Source: an uncultured Muribaculaceae bacterium
Lineage (GTDB): Bacteria; Bacteroidota; Bacteroidia; Bacteroidales; Muribaculaceae
Length of the DNA: 32,494 nt
Reading direction: 5' to 3'
NCBI GenBank assembly: GCA_910584735.1
Contig: CAJUBM010000015.1
Coordinates: 1 to 32,494 of the forward strand
Shown here: positions 15,182 to 23,255 of the stretch, piece by piece
Position numbering within the stretch: position 1 is the first letter of the stretch
Layout: the number at the start of each line of letters is the position of its first letter
The notes under the pieces: model-generated
Databases searched by the model: none
Seen by the model: only the letters and a program-made list of their open reading frames with translations
Told to the model about the DNA's origin: nothing
Made by a program: the position numbers and the translations under genes

Positions 15182-16342
15182 ATGACCGATTTTGGCTCCT
15201 TTCTGGGTGAGAATATCGCCCAGTTCTGGCACCTCACAGGCTTCTACAACGCCACCTGGCAGCATCTGGTGATGCTTTCCGTGGGCCTGTTCTTCATATG
15301 GCTTGCAATAAAGAAGGATTTCGAACCGATGCTTCTCGTTCCTATCGGCTTCGGTATCCTCATAGGCAATATCCCGTTCAACACCGAGGCCGGCCTTGAG
15401 ATAGGCATCTATGAGGAAGGTTCGGTGCTAAATATCCTGTATAACGGCGTTTCGGCTGGGTGGTATCCTCCGTTGATATTCCTCGGTATCGGCGCCATGA
15501 CCGACTTTACGGCGCTGATAGCAAACCCGAAGCTGATGCTTGTGGGGGCTGCCGCCCAGTTCGGTATATTCGGCGCGTATATGGTGGCGCTGCTGTTAGG
15601 CTTTATGCCTGACCAGGCAGGTGCCATAGCGATTATCGGTGGTGCCGACGGCCCTACGGCTATCTTCCTGTCCTCGAAGCTCGCCCCGAACCTTATGGGT
15701 GCTATCGCGGTATCGGCCTATTCCTACATGGCCCTTGTGCCGGTAATCCAGCCCCCTATCATGCGCTTGCTCACCACCAAGAACGAGCGTGTGATACGTA
15801 TGAAGCCGGCACGTGCCGTGGCCCAGAGTGAGAAGATAATGTTCCCCATCGTGGGCCTGCTGCTTACCTGTTTCGTCGTTCCTTCGGGTCTGCCGCTGCT
15901 CGGTATGCTGTTCTTCGGTAACCTTCTGCGCGAATGTGGCGTGACGAACCGTCTTGCAAAGACGGCATCGAACTCGCTGACCGATATTGTGACTATCCTG
16001 TTGGGTATGACTGTGGGAGCCTCTACACAGGCCTCCACCTTCCTTACCAAGGAGACTATCTTTATCTTCGCCCTCGGTTTCATGGCGTTCATTATCGCCT
16101 CGGCATCGGGTGTGCTGTTCGTTAAGCTGTTTAACCTGTTCCTGCCGCAGCATAAGAAGATTAATCCTCTTATCGGTAATGCCGGTGTGTCGGCTGTACC
16201 TATGTCGAGCCGTATATCGAACAACCTCGGTTTGGAATACGATCCGTCCAACTACCTGCTTATGCATGCTATGGGTCCCAACGTAGCCGGCGTTATCGGT
16301 TCGGCAGTAGCCGCCGGTGTGCTTCTCGGCTTCCTGGCCTGA
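15182..16342 (+). CDS. mmdB: Na+-translocating decarboxylase beta subunit
   Basis: 386-aa polytopic membrane protein of the OadB/MmdB/GcdB family. It decarboxylates carboxybiotin and couples this to Na+ export, so energy of methylmalonyl-CoA decarboxylation is stored as a sodium gradient. The family signature GGADGPTAIFLSSKLAP is at 153-169, with the key aspartate D156. About nine to eleven hydrophobic segments are seen, as expected. Last gene of the operon, 60 nt after mmdC, and followed directly by a large repeat hairpin that may end the transcript. Confidence 0.95.
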   Translation: MTDFGSFLGENIAQFWHLTGFYNATWQHLVMLSVGLFFIWLAIKKDFEPMLLVPIGFGILIGNIPFNTEAGLEIGIYEEGSVLNILYNGVSAGWYPPLIFLGIGAMTDFTALIANPKLMLVGAAAQFGIFGAYMVALLLGFMPDQAGAIAIIGGADGPTAIFLSSKLAPNLMGAIAVSAYSYMALVPVIQPPIMRLLTTKNERVIRMKPARAVAQSEKIMFPIVGLLLTCFVVPSGLPLLGMLFFGNLLRECGVTNRLAKTASNSLTDIVTILLGMTVGASTQASTFLTKETIFIFALGFMAFIIASASGVLFVKLFNLFLPQHKKINPLIGNAGVSAVPMSSRISNNLGLEYDPSNYLLMHAMGPNVAGVIGSAVAAGVLLGFLA

Positions 16343-16350
16343 TATTAGGG

Positions 16351-16459
16351 TAGGACGAGTAGGACTTGTAGGACAGGTGGGACTTGTAAGACTTCGGGGG
16401 AGGATTTAATCTAATCTCGCATCAAAGTCTTACAAGTCCCACCTGTCCTACTCGTCCTA
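16351..16459. repeat. long hairpin made of degenerate 9-nt tandem repeats
   Basis: The left arm is a run of 9-mers: TAGGACGAG, TAGGACTTG, TAGGACAGG, TGGGACTTG, TAAGACTTC. The right arm (16426-16459) is the exact reverse complement of four of these units; the left arm (16351-16393) has one extra unit (TAGGACTTG). The 32-nt loop is AT-rich on its right side. It sits between convergent mmdB and the minus-strand gene at 16475, where a bidirectional terminator is expected, but it has no clear T-run. Confidence 0.88.
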
Positions 16460-16474
16460 AAGGTTGTAGAGCCT

Positions 16475-16948
16475 TTATTGAAGCTCGTCATAAGCGGGGA
16501 AGTCGCGCAAGAAGCGCGACTTCCCCGCTTCGTAGTCTATATGGAGGCAATAATGTGACAGGCCGTTGGAAACGGCAAGGTAGGGGGCACGGAGCACCAT
16601 ATTGTATCGCGCTATTTGGTCGAACACGCGCTGGGTTATCTCTATCTTCGGGGCTTTGTATTCTATAATCATCTGCGGAAGCAGTCCTTGCCGCGTAAAC
16701 AACACGGTGTCGCAACGCCGCGACATGCCGTTTAAAGTCAGTGACACTTCATTGCCCATCAGAGATGCCGGATAGCCACGGTGGTGGATAAGCCACGAGG
16801 TGAAATGCTGGCGCACCCATTCCTCAGGCGTGAGTGCCACCGGTTTGTTCCGTAGCGGGTCGAATATGCGGGTCACATTGTCTGCACCGCGCTCTATATG
16901 CGGCGACTGCAATGGAGGAAGGTTGAGGCGTTGCAGATTGTGATACAT
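16475..16948 (-). CDS. HsdR_N-domain (PD-(D/E)XK fold) small protein
   Basis: 157 aa. It resembles the Bacteroidetes 'type I restriction enzyme HsdR N-terminal domain' proteins. The nuclease-fold residues are visible as D80 (RRCDTVLF) and E96-x-K98 (IIEYKAPK), followed by Q111 in VFDQIARYN, with E67 as a possible helix residue. No helicase domain, methylase or specificity gene is nearby, so this is not a restriction system by itself. It is divergent from holA, an arrangement I recall as frequent in Bacteroidetes, which would suggest a chromosomal DNA-maintenance role; that is inference. Confidence 0.8.
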   Translation of the reverse strand: MYHNLQRLNLPPLQSPHIERGADNVTRIFDPLRNKPVALTPEEWVRQHFTSWLIHHRGYPASLMGNEVSLTLNGMSRRCDTVLFTRQGLLPQMIIEYKAPKIEITQRVFDQIARYNMVLRAPYLAVSNGLSHYCLHIDYEAGKSRFLRDFPAYDELQ

Positions 16949-16985
16949 CGTTGTTATTCCGGGTATCGTTAATTTGGGTTCCTGA

Positions 16986-17017
16986 TTTGGATATATGGAA
17001 ATTAGTGCGTAAATTTA
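16986..17017 (+). promoter_or_regulatory. promoter of holA with palindromic -7 region
   Basis: TTTG at 16986-16989, 20 nt, then TAAATTTA at 17010-17017, close to TAnnTTTG. The -7 element lies inside the perfect palindrome CGTAAATTTACG (17008-17019). A start near 17024 gives a leader of about 34 nt. Confidence 0.6.
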
Positions 17018-17057
17018 CGAACTTTTATTCAAGAATAACACATAGACACGATACAAA

Positions 17058-18116
17058 ATGGCAGATGCCGCAACCTTTCAATCGATATCCGCTGCCTTGA
17101 CAAAGGGTACTGCCGCGCCCGTGTATATTCTGCATGGCGAGGAGGGGTATTATATTGATATGCTTTCGCGGCAGATAGAGGCGTTGGTTTCCGAGGGGGA
17201 CCGCGACTTTAACCTCACAGTGCTATACGCGTCGCAGACCGAACCTGCCGCAGTTGTGGAGGCATGCAAGCGTTATCCGATGATGGCCGACAGGCAGGTT
17301 GTAGTGGTGCGTGAGGCGCAGGGAGGTATGCCTCCGCGCTTCGGTGCTGCGGCATATCTTAAGGCGTTGGCCGACTATGTGGCCAATCCCACCCAGACAA
17401 CAGTGTTGTGTATATGCTTTCGCGGAGCCGAGGCAAAGAGTGCGGAATTTTTCCGTTCGTTGCAGAAAGGGGGCGGGGTAAATTTCATCTCAAAGAAACT
17501 TAACGAGCGCACGGTAGGCGCCGCAGTGGTTGATTTTGTGAAATCACGGGGCCTGTCAATCGATGCGAAGGCCTTGGCCATGCTGTGCGACTATGTAGGT
17601 GCCGACCTGTCAAGGCTTTACAACGAGGTGGGGAAACTCACGGTGAGCCTCGGTCAGGGTGCCATGATTACCCCCGAGGCAGTGGAACGCAATATCGGCA
17701 TATCGAAAGATTACAATGCGTTCGAACTGGTGTCGGCTCTGGCCGTGCATGATGCCGCCAAAGCCTTTACAATCACACGCTTTTTTCGCGCCGACCCTAA
17801 GAACAATCCTGTGCAGCCCCTATGTGCCACGTTGTTCAATTATTTTTCCAACCTCCTGATTGCCTGGTATTCGACCGACCGTTCGGAACGCGGGCTGATG
17901 CAGGCTCTCGGCTTTCGATGGCCGGGACAGTTGCGCGACATCACTGCCGGGATGCGTGTCTACGGCCCGTGGCAGGTGGTGGAAATTATATCGCTCCTTC
18001 GCCGTTTCGATGCCAACTCCAAAGGCAATGGTTCGCGGCTTGATCCCTATGACCTTCTTGACGACCTCATTTTCCATATTCTTAACCCGATAGGGGAGGC
18101 CGCCGTAGTAATTTGA
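17058..18116 (+). CDS. holA: DNA polymerase III subunit delta
   Basis: 352-aa clamp-loader subunit that opens the beta clamp for loading on primed DNA. The N-terminal signature APVYILHGEEGYYIDML (about 20-36) is characteristic. AAA+-like core features follow, such as a central ALAMLCDYVGADLSRLYNEV helix segment, then a C-terminal collar region including NAFELVSALAVHDAAKA and FNYFSNLLIAWY. Length is normal. Own promoter; the next gene starts 33 nt after it without a separate clear promoter. Confidence 0.92.
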   Translation: MADAATFQSISAALTKGTAAPVYILHGEEGYYIDMLSRQIEALVSEGDRDFNLTVLYASQTEPAAVVEACKRYPMMADRQVVVVREAQGGMPPRFGAAAYLKALADYVANPTQTTVLCICFRGAEAKSAEFFRSLQKGGGVNFISKKLNERTVGAAVVDFVKSRGLSIDAKALAMLCDYVGADLSRLYNEVGKLTVSLGQGAMITPEAVERNIGISKDYNAFELVSALAVHDAAKAFTITRFFRADPKNNPVQPLCATLFNYFSNLLIAWYSTDRSERGLMQALGFRWPGQLRDITAGMRVYGPWQVVEIISLLRRFDANSKGNGSRLDPYDLLDDLIFHILNPIGEAAVVI

Positions 18117-18149
18117 TTTTTTAACCACAGTGTAAATACTATTATCTTT

Positions 18150-21100
18150 ATGAAGCTAACACTTCCCCCCCGATGGCAAAGTGTCGCTGCGGGAGCGCTT
18201 ATGGCTTTAGGGCTTGCCCTCCCCTCGACGGCCGATGCCGACCTGTTGATGAACGAGGACTTCTCCTCGTGCACTCCGGGAAACCTTTACCAGCAGAACG
18301 GCTGGATGAGGCACACAACCTCTGCAAGTGTGAATGATGATATAGTGGTAGCCGGATTTGCCATGTCCTATTCGGGTTATCAGTCAACATCGACGGCTAA
18401 GGCTGCCCAGATCCATATCGGTAACAACACCTCTCCGCAGGAAAAACTTAAAAAACAGTTCCGCGACAAGACCGATTCCACGGAACCTGTGTATTATGCC
18501 TTTCTGATGAATCTTTCCGAGGTTCCGACTAATGCAAAGGCATCTTATTTCTTTGCCTTTGTAACGGCCAATGCTAATGCCGATACCGGCCTTTCTGACA
18601 TTAAAGGCGGAAATGAATATGGGCGTGTTTTCGCATATAAGGGAGACACTGACGGTAAGTTCAAACTTGGATTTTCAAAGAACGGAGCCACTATGGCTGC
18701 GAAAACAACCACTGAGTATGACCTCAATACAACCGTGTTGGTTATATGCAAATGGGAATATGTAGACGGTTCTACTAATGATGTATATAAATATTGGATA
18801 AACCCCGTCAAGAGTGATGCCGAACCCGAGGCTGCGGATTATTCTGTAAATTCGGGAGCAGACCCAACCATAGGAACAAACAAGCAGCCAATCCAGGGGG
18901 TAGAGATTCGTCAGGGGCTCACAAGCAGTAAAATGACTCCGAGTGGATATGTCGGCGCCATACGTGTGGCAACATCGTGGGCCGACCTTTGGGAAAGCGG
19001 CGATGAGCCGGGCCCCGGCCCGATAGAGAAACCGGCTATAATGCCCGGCGCTTCAAAGGTTGAGTTCGGAGAAGTATTCCAGGGAATGGCCGATGTGGTG
19101 AAGACCATCAATGTCAAGGCTGAATACCTTACGGGAGACATAACCGTAGGAGGGCTTACCAATATCACTCCATCGGCAACCACCATCTCCAAGGAGGATG
19201 CCATGAGCGAGGCCGGCTATGACCTTACGCTTACAATGTCGGCAGCGTCACCGCTGAGCCTGAGCGAGACACTGGTGCTTTCCTCGGAGGGGGCTACGTC
19301 TGTGAATGTGCCTCTTTCGGGTACGGTATATGCCGTGACCGAGAAACCCGCGTTGTCGTTCCTAAACAAGCTCTCTGAGGATGACTACAATATCTATAAG
19401 TACACCGGCAACGCCGTGGTGACGTTCGTTGATGCCCAAAACTCGATAATCTACGCCCAGGATGCCACAGGCGGTATCAAGATTTCGCTCGAATATTTCT
19501 ACGGCACGAACACTCTGAAACGTGGCGACAAGATTACCGACATGTACTGCTCTTATGCCGATGTCTATGGCGGGGGTGCCGTGATGCCGGTGCAGCCCGT
19601 GATTGCCACCGTGGTTTCCGAGGGCAACGAGGTAGAACCCATAGAGGTGTCCTTATCCGAGATAAACTCCCAGCGCGCCGAATATCTGAGCCGTCTGGTG
19701 AAGGTCAGCGATGTTACTTTCACGGGCTATCGCGAAGGGCTTACATTCTCCTCTGCCAGCACCCCGATCTCATCGGGTGAGGCTACCGGCGCCGCACGTT
19801 CCTTCCCCGGTACCGACCTTGTAGGCACCGAGGTGCCGCAGAACGCCGCATCAATCACAGGTATTTCAACCTCTTCCGGCAGCGTGATAGTGTCGATGCG
19901 CGGTATCTCAGACCTGGAACTCGCCCCTGCCAATGTGGAGATTGAGAAAGAGATGCTGATAAGCAATGACTGGCAGGAGATAAACGGGGAATATCCCCAC
20001 ACCAAGTTCACGGTTAAGACTACCAACCTCAAGTCTCCGCTTTCGATATGGCTCGGCGGCGCCGGACGTTCGCATTTCGCGGTAGATGTAGAGGAGATTC
20101 CCGCCGGAAGCGCTACCACCATCGTTACCGTCATGTATAAGCCTACCGCCAAGGGAACCCATAGCTGCAACATCAATTTCGACGCCTCCCCGGCAGAGCT
20201 TTCGCAGAGCATAGCGCTCAGCGGCCGCGCATGGGATCCGGCCAATCCTCCCGCTATCACCGTTGATTCTTCCTCCCTGCAGCCTTTCGAGGCCAAGGTA
20301 GGGGAGAGCCAGGAGCAGACGCTGTCCTATACCGCCGATGGCCTTCTTGACTATGGCACGGCACGTGTGGCCGGAACCTCCAACGGTGCTTTCCGCATAA
20401 GCACTTCTTCGCTTATGAAGGATGGCACATACAATATCGTGGTAACGTTCAATCCTAAAGAGGAGGGAACCTTTACCGAGACTATCGAATTTGTTGCCGA
20501 GAAGGCCGAGACCCGCACCGTTACCGTTACAGGCTCTACCTCCGGCGGCAAAGATCCCGAGCAGAAGCAGGGTGACGAACTTTCGTATGACGTGATGTCT
20601 CCCCAAGCCCTCGTGATAGAGGATTTCGAGAACTGCGGCGAGAAGAACAAGCCACTGGCTATAGACGGATGGAAGAATGTTGCTCTTGAAGGCACCCGCG
20701 CATGGTGGGCATATCAGTTCGATGACAATAACACGGCAGCCAAAATCACTGCCTACGATTCGCAGGCACAAGAAGATATGCCGTGCCAGATGATGCTTCT
20801 CTCTCCGGCCCTATCATTTAAGGATGCTGCCAACCGTGTGCTGGCCTTCCGTGTGATGGGACAGTATCTCAACCAAGGCCAGCCCGACCTGCTGGAGGTA
20901 TGCTATATCGATCCTACAGAGTCGGTTACCGAACCCTATATCGAGCCTATCGGAGGGCTGGATATCCCGGCAATCGCCGATTATAATGACGAATGGGTTC
21001 CGTATACAATAGACCTTGAAGGTCAGGATTTGGCCGATGTATTCTTTATCGGCTTCCGCTTTACGTCAACGCGTGGCAAAAATAGCTCGGCTGTATATTA

Positions 21101-21593
21101 TGTAGATGATTTCTCATGGGGCCGTACAGACCTTCCGTTCATACGTCCCGCAGTTACCGAACATGAGCTTTATGCCGTACAGGGACAGGAATACTCATCG
21201 GATGAGATTGCTGTCACAGGCTTGAATCTCACTAACGGTATCTCCCTGAGCATAATCGGCCCGAACGCATCGAAATTCTCTGTTACTCCCGAGACACTTC
21301 CCGCAGAGGGTGGAAACATCCGGGTTAAGTTCCTTTCTGACGAGGTCGGGCTGCATGAGGCTTATGTGCGTATTGTCAGTGAGGGCGCGCCTGACAGCTA
21401 CATACACCTGCTTGCCCATAACGGTATAGATGCCATAGATGGTGTTGCAGGTGACGCTGCTGAGTCGGAAGTCGCTGATGTATATACGGTAAGCGGCGTA
21501 CTCGTGGCTCGCGACATCACTCTTGAAGAAGCACAGCGTACCCTCACCCCGGGTATCTATGTGTTTGGAACCAAGAAGCTCGTGATACGTTAA
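18150..21593 (+). CDS. large secreted multidomain protein with T9SS-like C-terminal domain
   Basis: 1147 aa, exported. Residues 1 to about 30 are a signal peptide (GALMALGLALPSTADA). About 35-285: a beta-sandwich module opening with NEDFSSCTPGNLYQQNGW. A Gly/Pro linker follows (GDEPGPGP, about 285). About 295-395, 595-690 and 697-797: Ig-like modules (VEFGEVFQG, SLQPFEAKVGESQ). About 397-590: a module resembling OB-like DUF5689 regions. About 821-990: a cleaved-adhesin/choice-of-anchor J-like module (IEDFENCG, YYVDDFSWG). About 1000-1090: another Ig-like module. About 1095-1147: a tail VYTVSGVLV, LTPGIYVFGTKKLVIR like Bacteroidetes type IX sorting domains. No catalytic site is recognisable; a surface adhesin or binding role is likely but unproven. 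The module labels are by eye. Confidence 0.8.
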   Translation: MKLTLPPRWQSVAAGALMALGLALPSTADADLLMNEDFSSCTPGNLYQQNGWMRHTTSASVNDDIVVAGFAMSYSGYQSTSTAKAAQIHIGNNTSPQEKLKKQFRDKTDSTEPVYYAFLMNLSEVPTNAKASYFFAFVTANANADTGLSDIKGGNEYGRVFAYKGDTDGKFKLGFSKNGATMAAKTTTEYDLNTTVLVICKWEYVDGSTNDVYKYWINPVKSDAEPEAADYSVNSGADPTIGTNKQPIQGVEIRQGLTSSKMTPSGYVGAIRVATSWADLWESGDEPGPGPIEKPAIMPGASKVEFGEVFQGMADVVKTINVKAEYLTGDITVGGLTNITPSATTISKEDAMSEAGYDLTLTMSAASPLSLSETLVLSSEGATSVNVPLSGTVYAVTEKPALSFLNKLSEDDYNIYKYTGNAVVTFVDAQNSIIYAQDATGGIKISLEYFYGTNTLKRGDKITDMYCSYADVYGGGAVMPVQPVIATVVSEGNEVEPIEVSLSEINSQRAEYLSRLVKVSDVTFTGYREGLTFSSASTPISSGEATGAARSFPGTDLVGTEVPQNAASITGISTSSGSVIVSMRGISDLELAPANVEIEKEMLISNDWQEINGEYPHTKFTVKTTNLKSPLSIWLGGAGRSHFAVDVEEIPAGSATTIVTVMYKPTAKGTHSCNINFDASPAELSQSIALSGRAWDPANPPAITVDSSSLQPFEAKVGESQEQTLSYTADGLLDYGTARVAGTSNGAFRISTSSLMKDGTYNIVVTFNPKEEGTFTETIEFVAEKAETRTVTVTGSTSGGKDPEQKQGDELSYDVMSPQALVIEDFENCGEKNKPLAIDGWKNVALEGTRAWWAYQFDDNNTAAKITAYDSQAQEDMPCQMMLLSPALSFKDAANRVLAFRVMGQYLNQGQPDLLEVCYIDPTESVTEPYIEPIGGLDIPAIADYNDEWVPYTIDLEGQDLADVFFIGFRFTSTRGKNSSAVYYVDDFSWGRTDLPFIRPAVTEHELYAVQGQEYSSDEIAVTGLNLTNGISLSIIGPNASKFSVTPETLPAEGGNIRVKFLSDEVGLHEAYVRIVSEGAPDSYIHLLAHNGIDAIDGVAGDAAESEVADVYTVSGVLVARDITLEEAQRTLTPGIYVFGTKKLVIR

Positions 21594-21650
21594 TCGGTAA
21601 ATACGTATAATCCTACGACCGGACCCGACTTGTGGCCCGTATAGATTTTG

Positions 21651-21697
21651 AACCCGGCAGTCCTCCTTTGACAGGTGCGGAACTGCCGGGTTTGTTA
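21651..21697 (+). terminator. terminator after the large secreted protein
   Basis: Perfect 11-bp stem AACCCGGCAGT (21651-21661) with ACTGCCGGGTT (21682-21692), then TGTTATATATTTT. It lies 57 nt after the stop codon and separates this gene from the next promoter. Confidence 0.85.
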
Positions 21698-21735
21698 TAT
21701 ATTTTGCGCTGATAACGTTAAAAAAGTTGTAAGGC

Positions 21736-21768
21736 ATTGGCTTATATGGAAAATGATGATTAATTTTG
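21736..21768 (+). promoter_or_regulatory. promoter of the TPR-PD40 gene
   Basis: ATTG at 21736-21739, 21 nt, then TAATTTTG at 21761-21768. It predicts a start near 21775 and a leader of only about 15 nt to the ATG at 21789, which supports that start over codons further upstream. Confidence 0.6.
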
Positions 21769-21788
21769 TTGTCAAACTTACCATGATA

Positions 21789-23168
21789 ATGAAACTGAGA
21801 AAAGCTATCACCCTATGTGCCGTGGCTATGGCTATGACGGCAGCAGCATATCCCACAACGGAAGATGCGCGGCTTATGGCCGAGGATGGCAATATTGCCG
21901 GAGCCATTTCGGCTCTTAACGAACTGCTTGAGGCGGAGCCTAAGAATATTGACGCACGTCTGCTTCTGGGGCGTCTTGCATGGTCGGTAGGGGAGGATGC
22001 ACTGGCTTGTTCCACCCTTGAGGAAGCCCGCAGGCAGGGGAGTCGTGACGCAACGTTCCAGCTTGCCGAGATAGCTGTCAACAGTTATGACTTCGACCGG
22101 GCCTCTTCGTTGCTTGACGGTCTGTTGAAAACCGGGGGACGCCGTGGGCGTAAGGCTTTGCCTGTAGACGAACGCGCGGCGGAGCTTAAGGAACGTATGG
22201 AGCATCTTCAGTCCATGATGGAACGGGTGGAGAAAATTGCCGTTATAGACTCCGTGAATGTTGATGCCGATACATTCTTAAGCGCCTACCGTCTTTCTCC
22301 CGAAAGCGGAAGCCTTTCTTCTGACGAAGGGACAGTCGTCTTTATGCCGCAGAGCCGGCGTCAGAAAATCTGGGCTGAGGCTGATTCTGCCGGAACTTAC
22401 AGGCTTATGCAGGCTGATGCCTTGCTTGGCGATGAATGGGAGGCGCCTGTGGCTCTTGACGATGCCCTCGGCGCAGGCGGCGATGTGGATTATCCGTTCC
22501 TTATGCCTGACGGCATCACGCTATATTACGCCTCGGACGGAGATGGGAGCCTCGGCGGCTACGACATATTCATGGCGCGCCGCACGGACGAGGGCTTTCT
22601 TGAGCCGGTAAACCTCGGCATGCCTTACAATTCGCCTTACAATGATTTTATGATGGCCGTTGACGAGGTGAACGGTGTAGGATGGTTCGCGTCCGACCGC
22701 AACCGTATCCCCGGGAAGGTCACTGTCTATATGTTCGTTCCCTCCGAGATGCGCGTTAATGTTGATGCCGATGACCCGGCGTTGCGTGCCCGGGCCTTTC
22801 TGTCCTCTATAAGTGCCACCCAGGATGATGGAAAGGATTATGACGCATTATTGAAGGCTGTAAGGAGCAACTCTAACACCAAGGCAGAGAATAATGCTGA
22901 TTTCATGATAAATATCCCGGGACGCGGCGTTGTCACTGCTTTCTCGCAGCTTGGAAACGAACAGGCCCGACACATGGCCGAAAAATATGTCCGCGACCGG
23001 GAAGCGCTTATCTCCGCAGAGGAACGCCTTAGCGCGTTACGTGCCGATTATGCAGGGGGAAATGAGCGTGTAGCCTCTGAGATTCGTGCGCTTGAAGGCC
23101 GCTTGCCACAACTCAGGGCCGACTTGCAGCAGGTGCTGAACTCGGTAATACGAGCAGAGCTACAGTAA
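21789..23168 (+). CDS. exported TPR / PD40 beta-propeller / coiled-coil protein
   Basis: 459 aa. Residues 1 to about 21 are a signal peptide (MKLRKAITLCAVAMAM). About 23-130 is a helical TPR-like region (DGNIAGAISALNELLEAEP). About 175-325 has PD40/WD40-like strands, best seen in DYPFLMPDGITLYYASDG and GYDIFMARR, then GWFASDRN. The C-terminal 60 residues form a coiled coil (EERLSALRADY, EIRALEGRLPQLRADL). The TPR-PD40 combination recalls T9SS proteins such as PorE, but the OmpA-like peptidoglycan domain of PorE is absent, so a distinct periplasmic scaffold is as likely. Two upstream ATGs (21783 and earlier) are in frame; 21789 gives the cleanest signal peptide. Confidence 0.75.
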   Translation: MKLRKAITLCAVAMAMTAAAYPTTEDARLMAEDGNIAGAISALNELLEAEPKNIDARLLLGRLAWSVGEDALACSTLEEARRQGSRDATFQLAEIAVNSYDFDRASSLLDGLLKTGGRRGRKALPVDERAAELKERMEHLQSMMERVEKIAVIDSVNVDADTFLSAYRLSPESGSLSSDEGTVVFMPQSRRQKIWAEADSAGTYRLMQADALLGDEWEAPVALDDALGAGGDVDYPFLMPDGITLYYASDGDGSLGGYDIFMARRTDEGFLEPVNLGMPYNSPYNDFMMAVDEVNGVGWFASDRNRIPGKVTVYMFVPSEMRVNVDADDPALRARAFLSSISATQDDGKDYDALLKAVRSNSNTKAENNADFMINIPGRGVVTAFSQLGNEQARHMAEKYVRDREALISAEERLSALRADYAGGNERVASEIRALEGRLPQLRADLQQVLNSVIRAELQ

Positions 23169-23255
23169 CGATGCATAGGGGGAATAAAACCTCCGCTCTC
23201 AGTATTTATGTGTAATGTAATTTTATTTAAGTATCTATATATTCATTAGTTTCAT

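Noticed and set aside
15596..16267. Minus-strand open frame opposite mmdB
   Set aside because: Very rich in His, Arg and Gln with no domain; a shadow of the membrane protein frame.
12139..16342. Propionyl-CoA carboxylase operon
   Set aside because: No biotin carboxylase gene is present, and the operon has a Na+-pump beta subunit and OadG-like subunit.
16351..16459. CRISPR-like repeat array
   Set aside because: Units are 9 nt without spacers and the two arms are inverted; no cas genes. It is a tandem-repeat hairpin.
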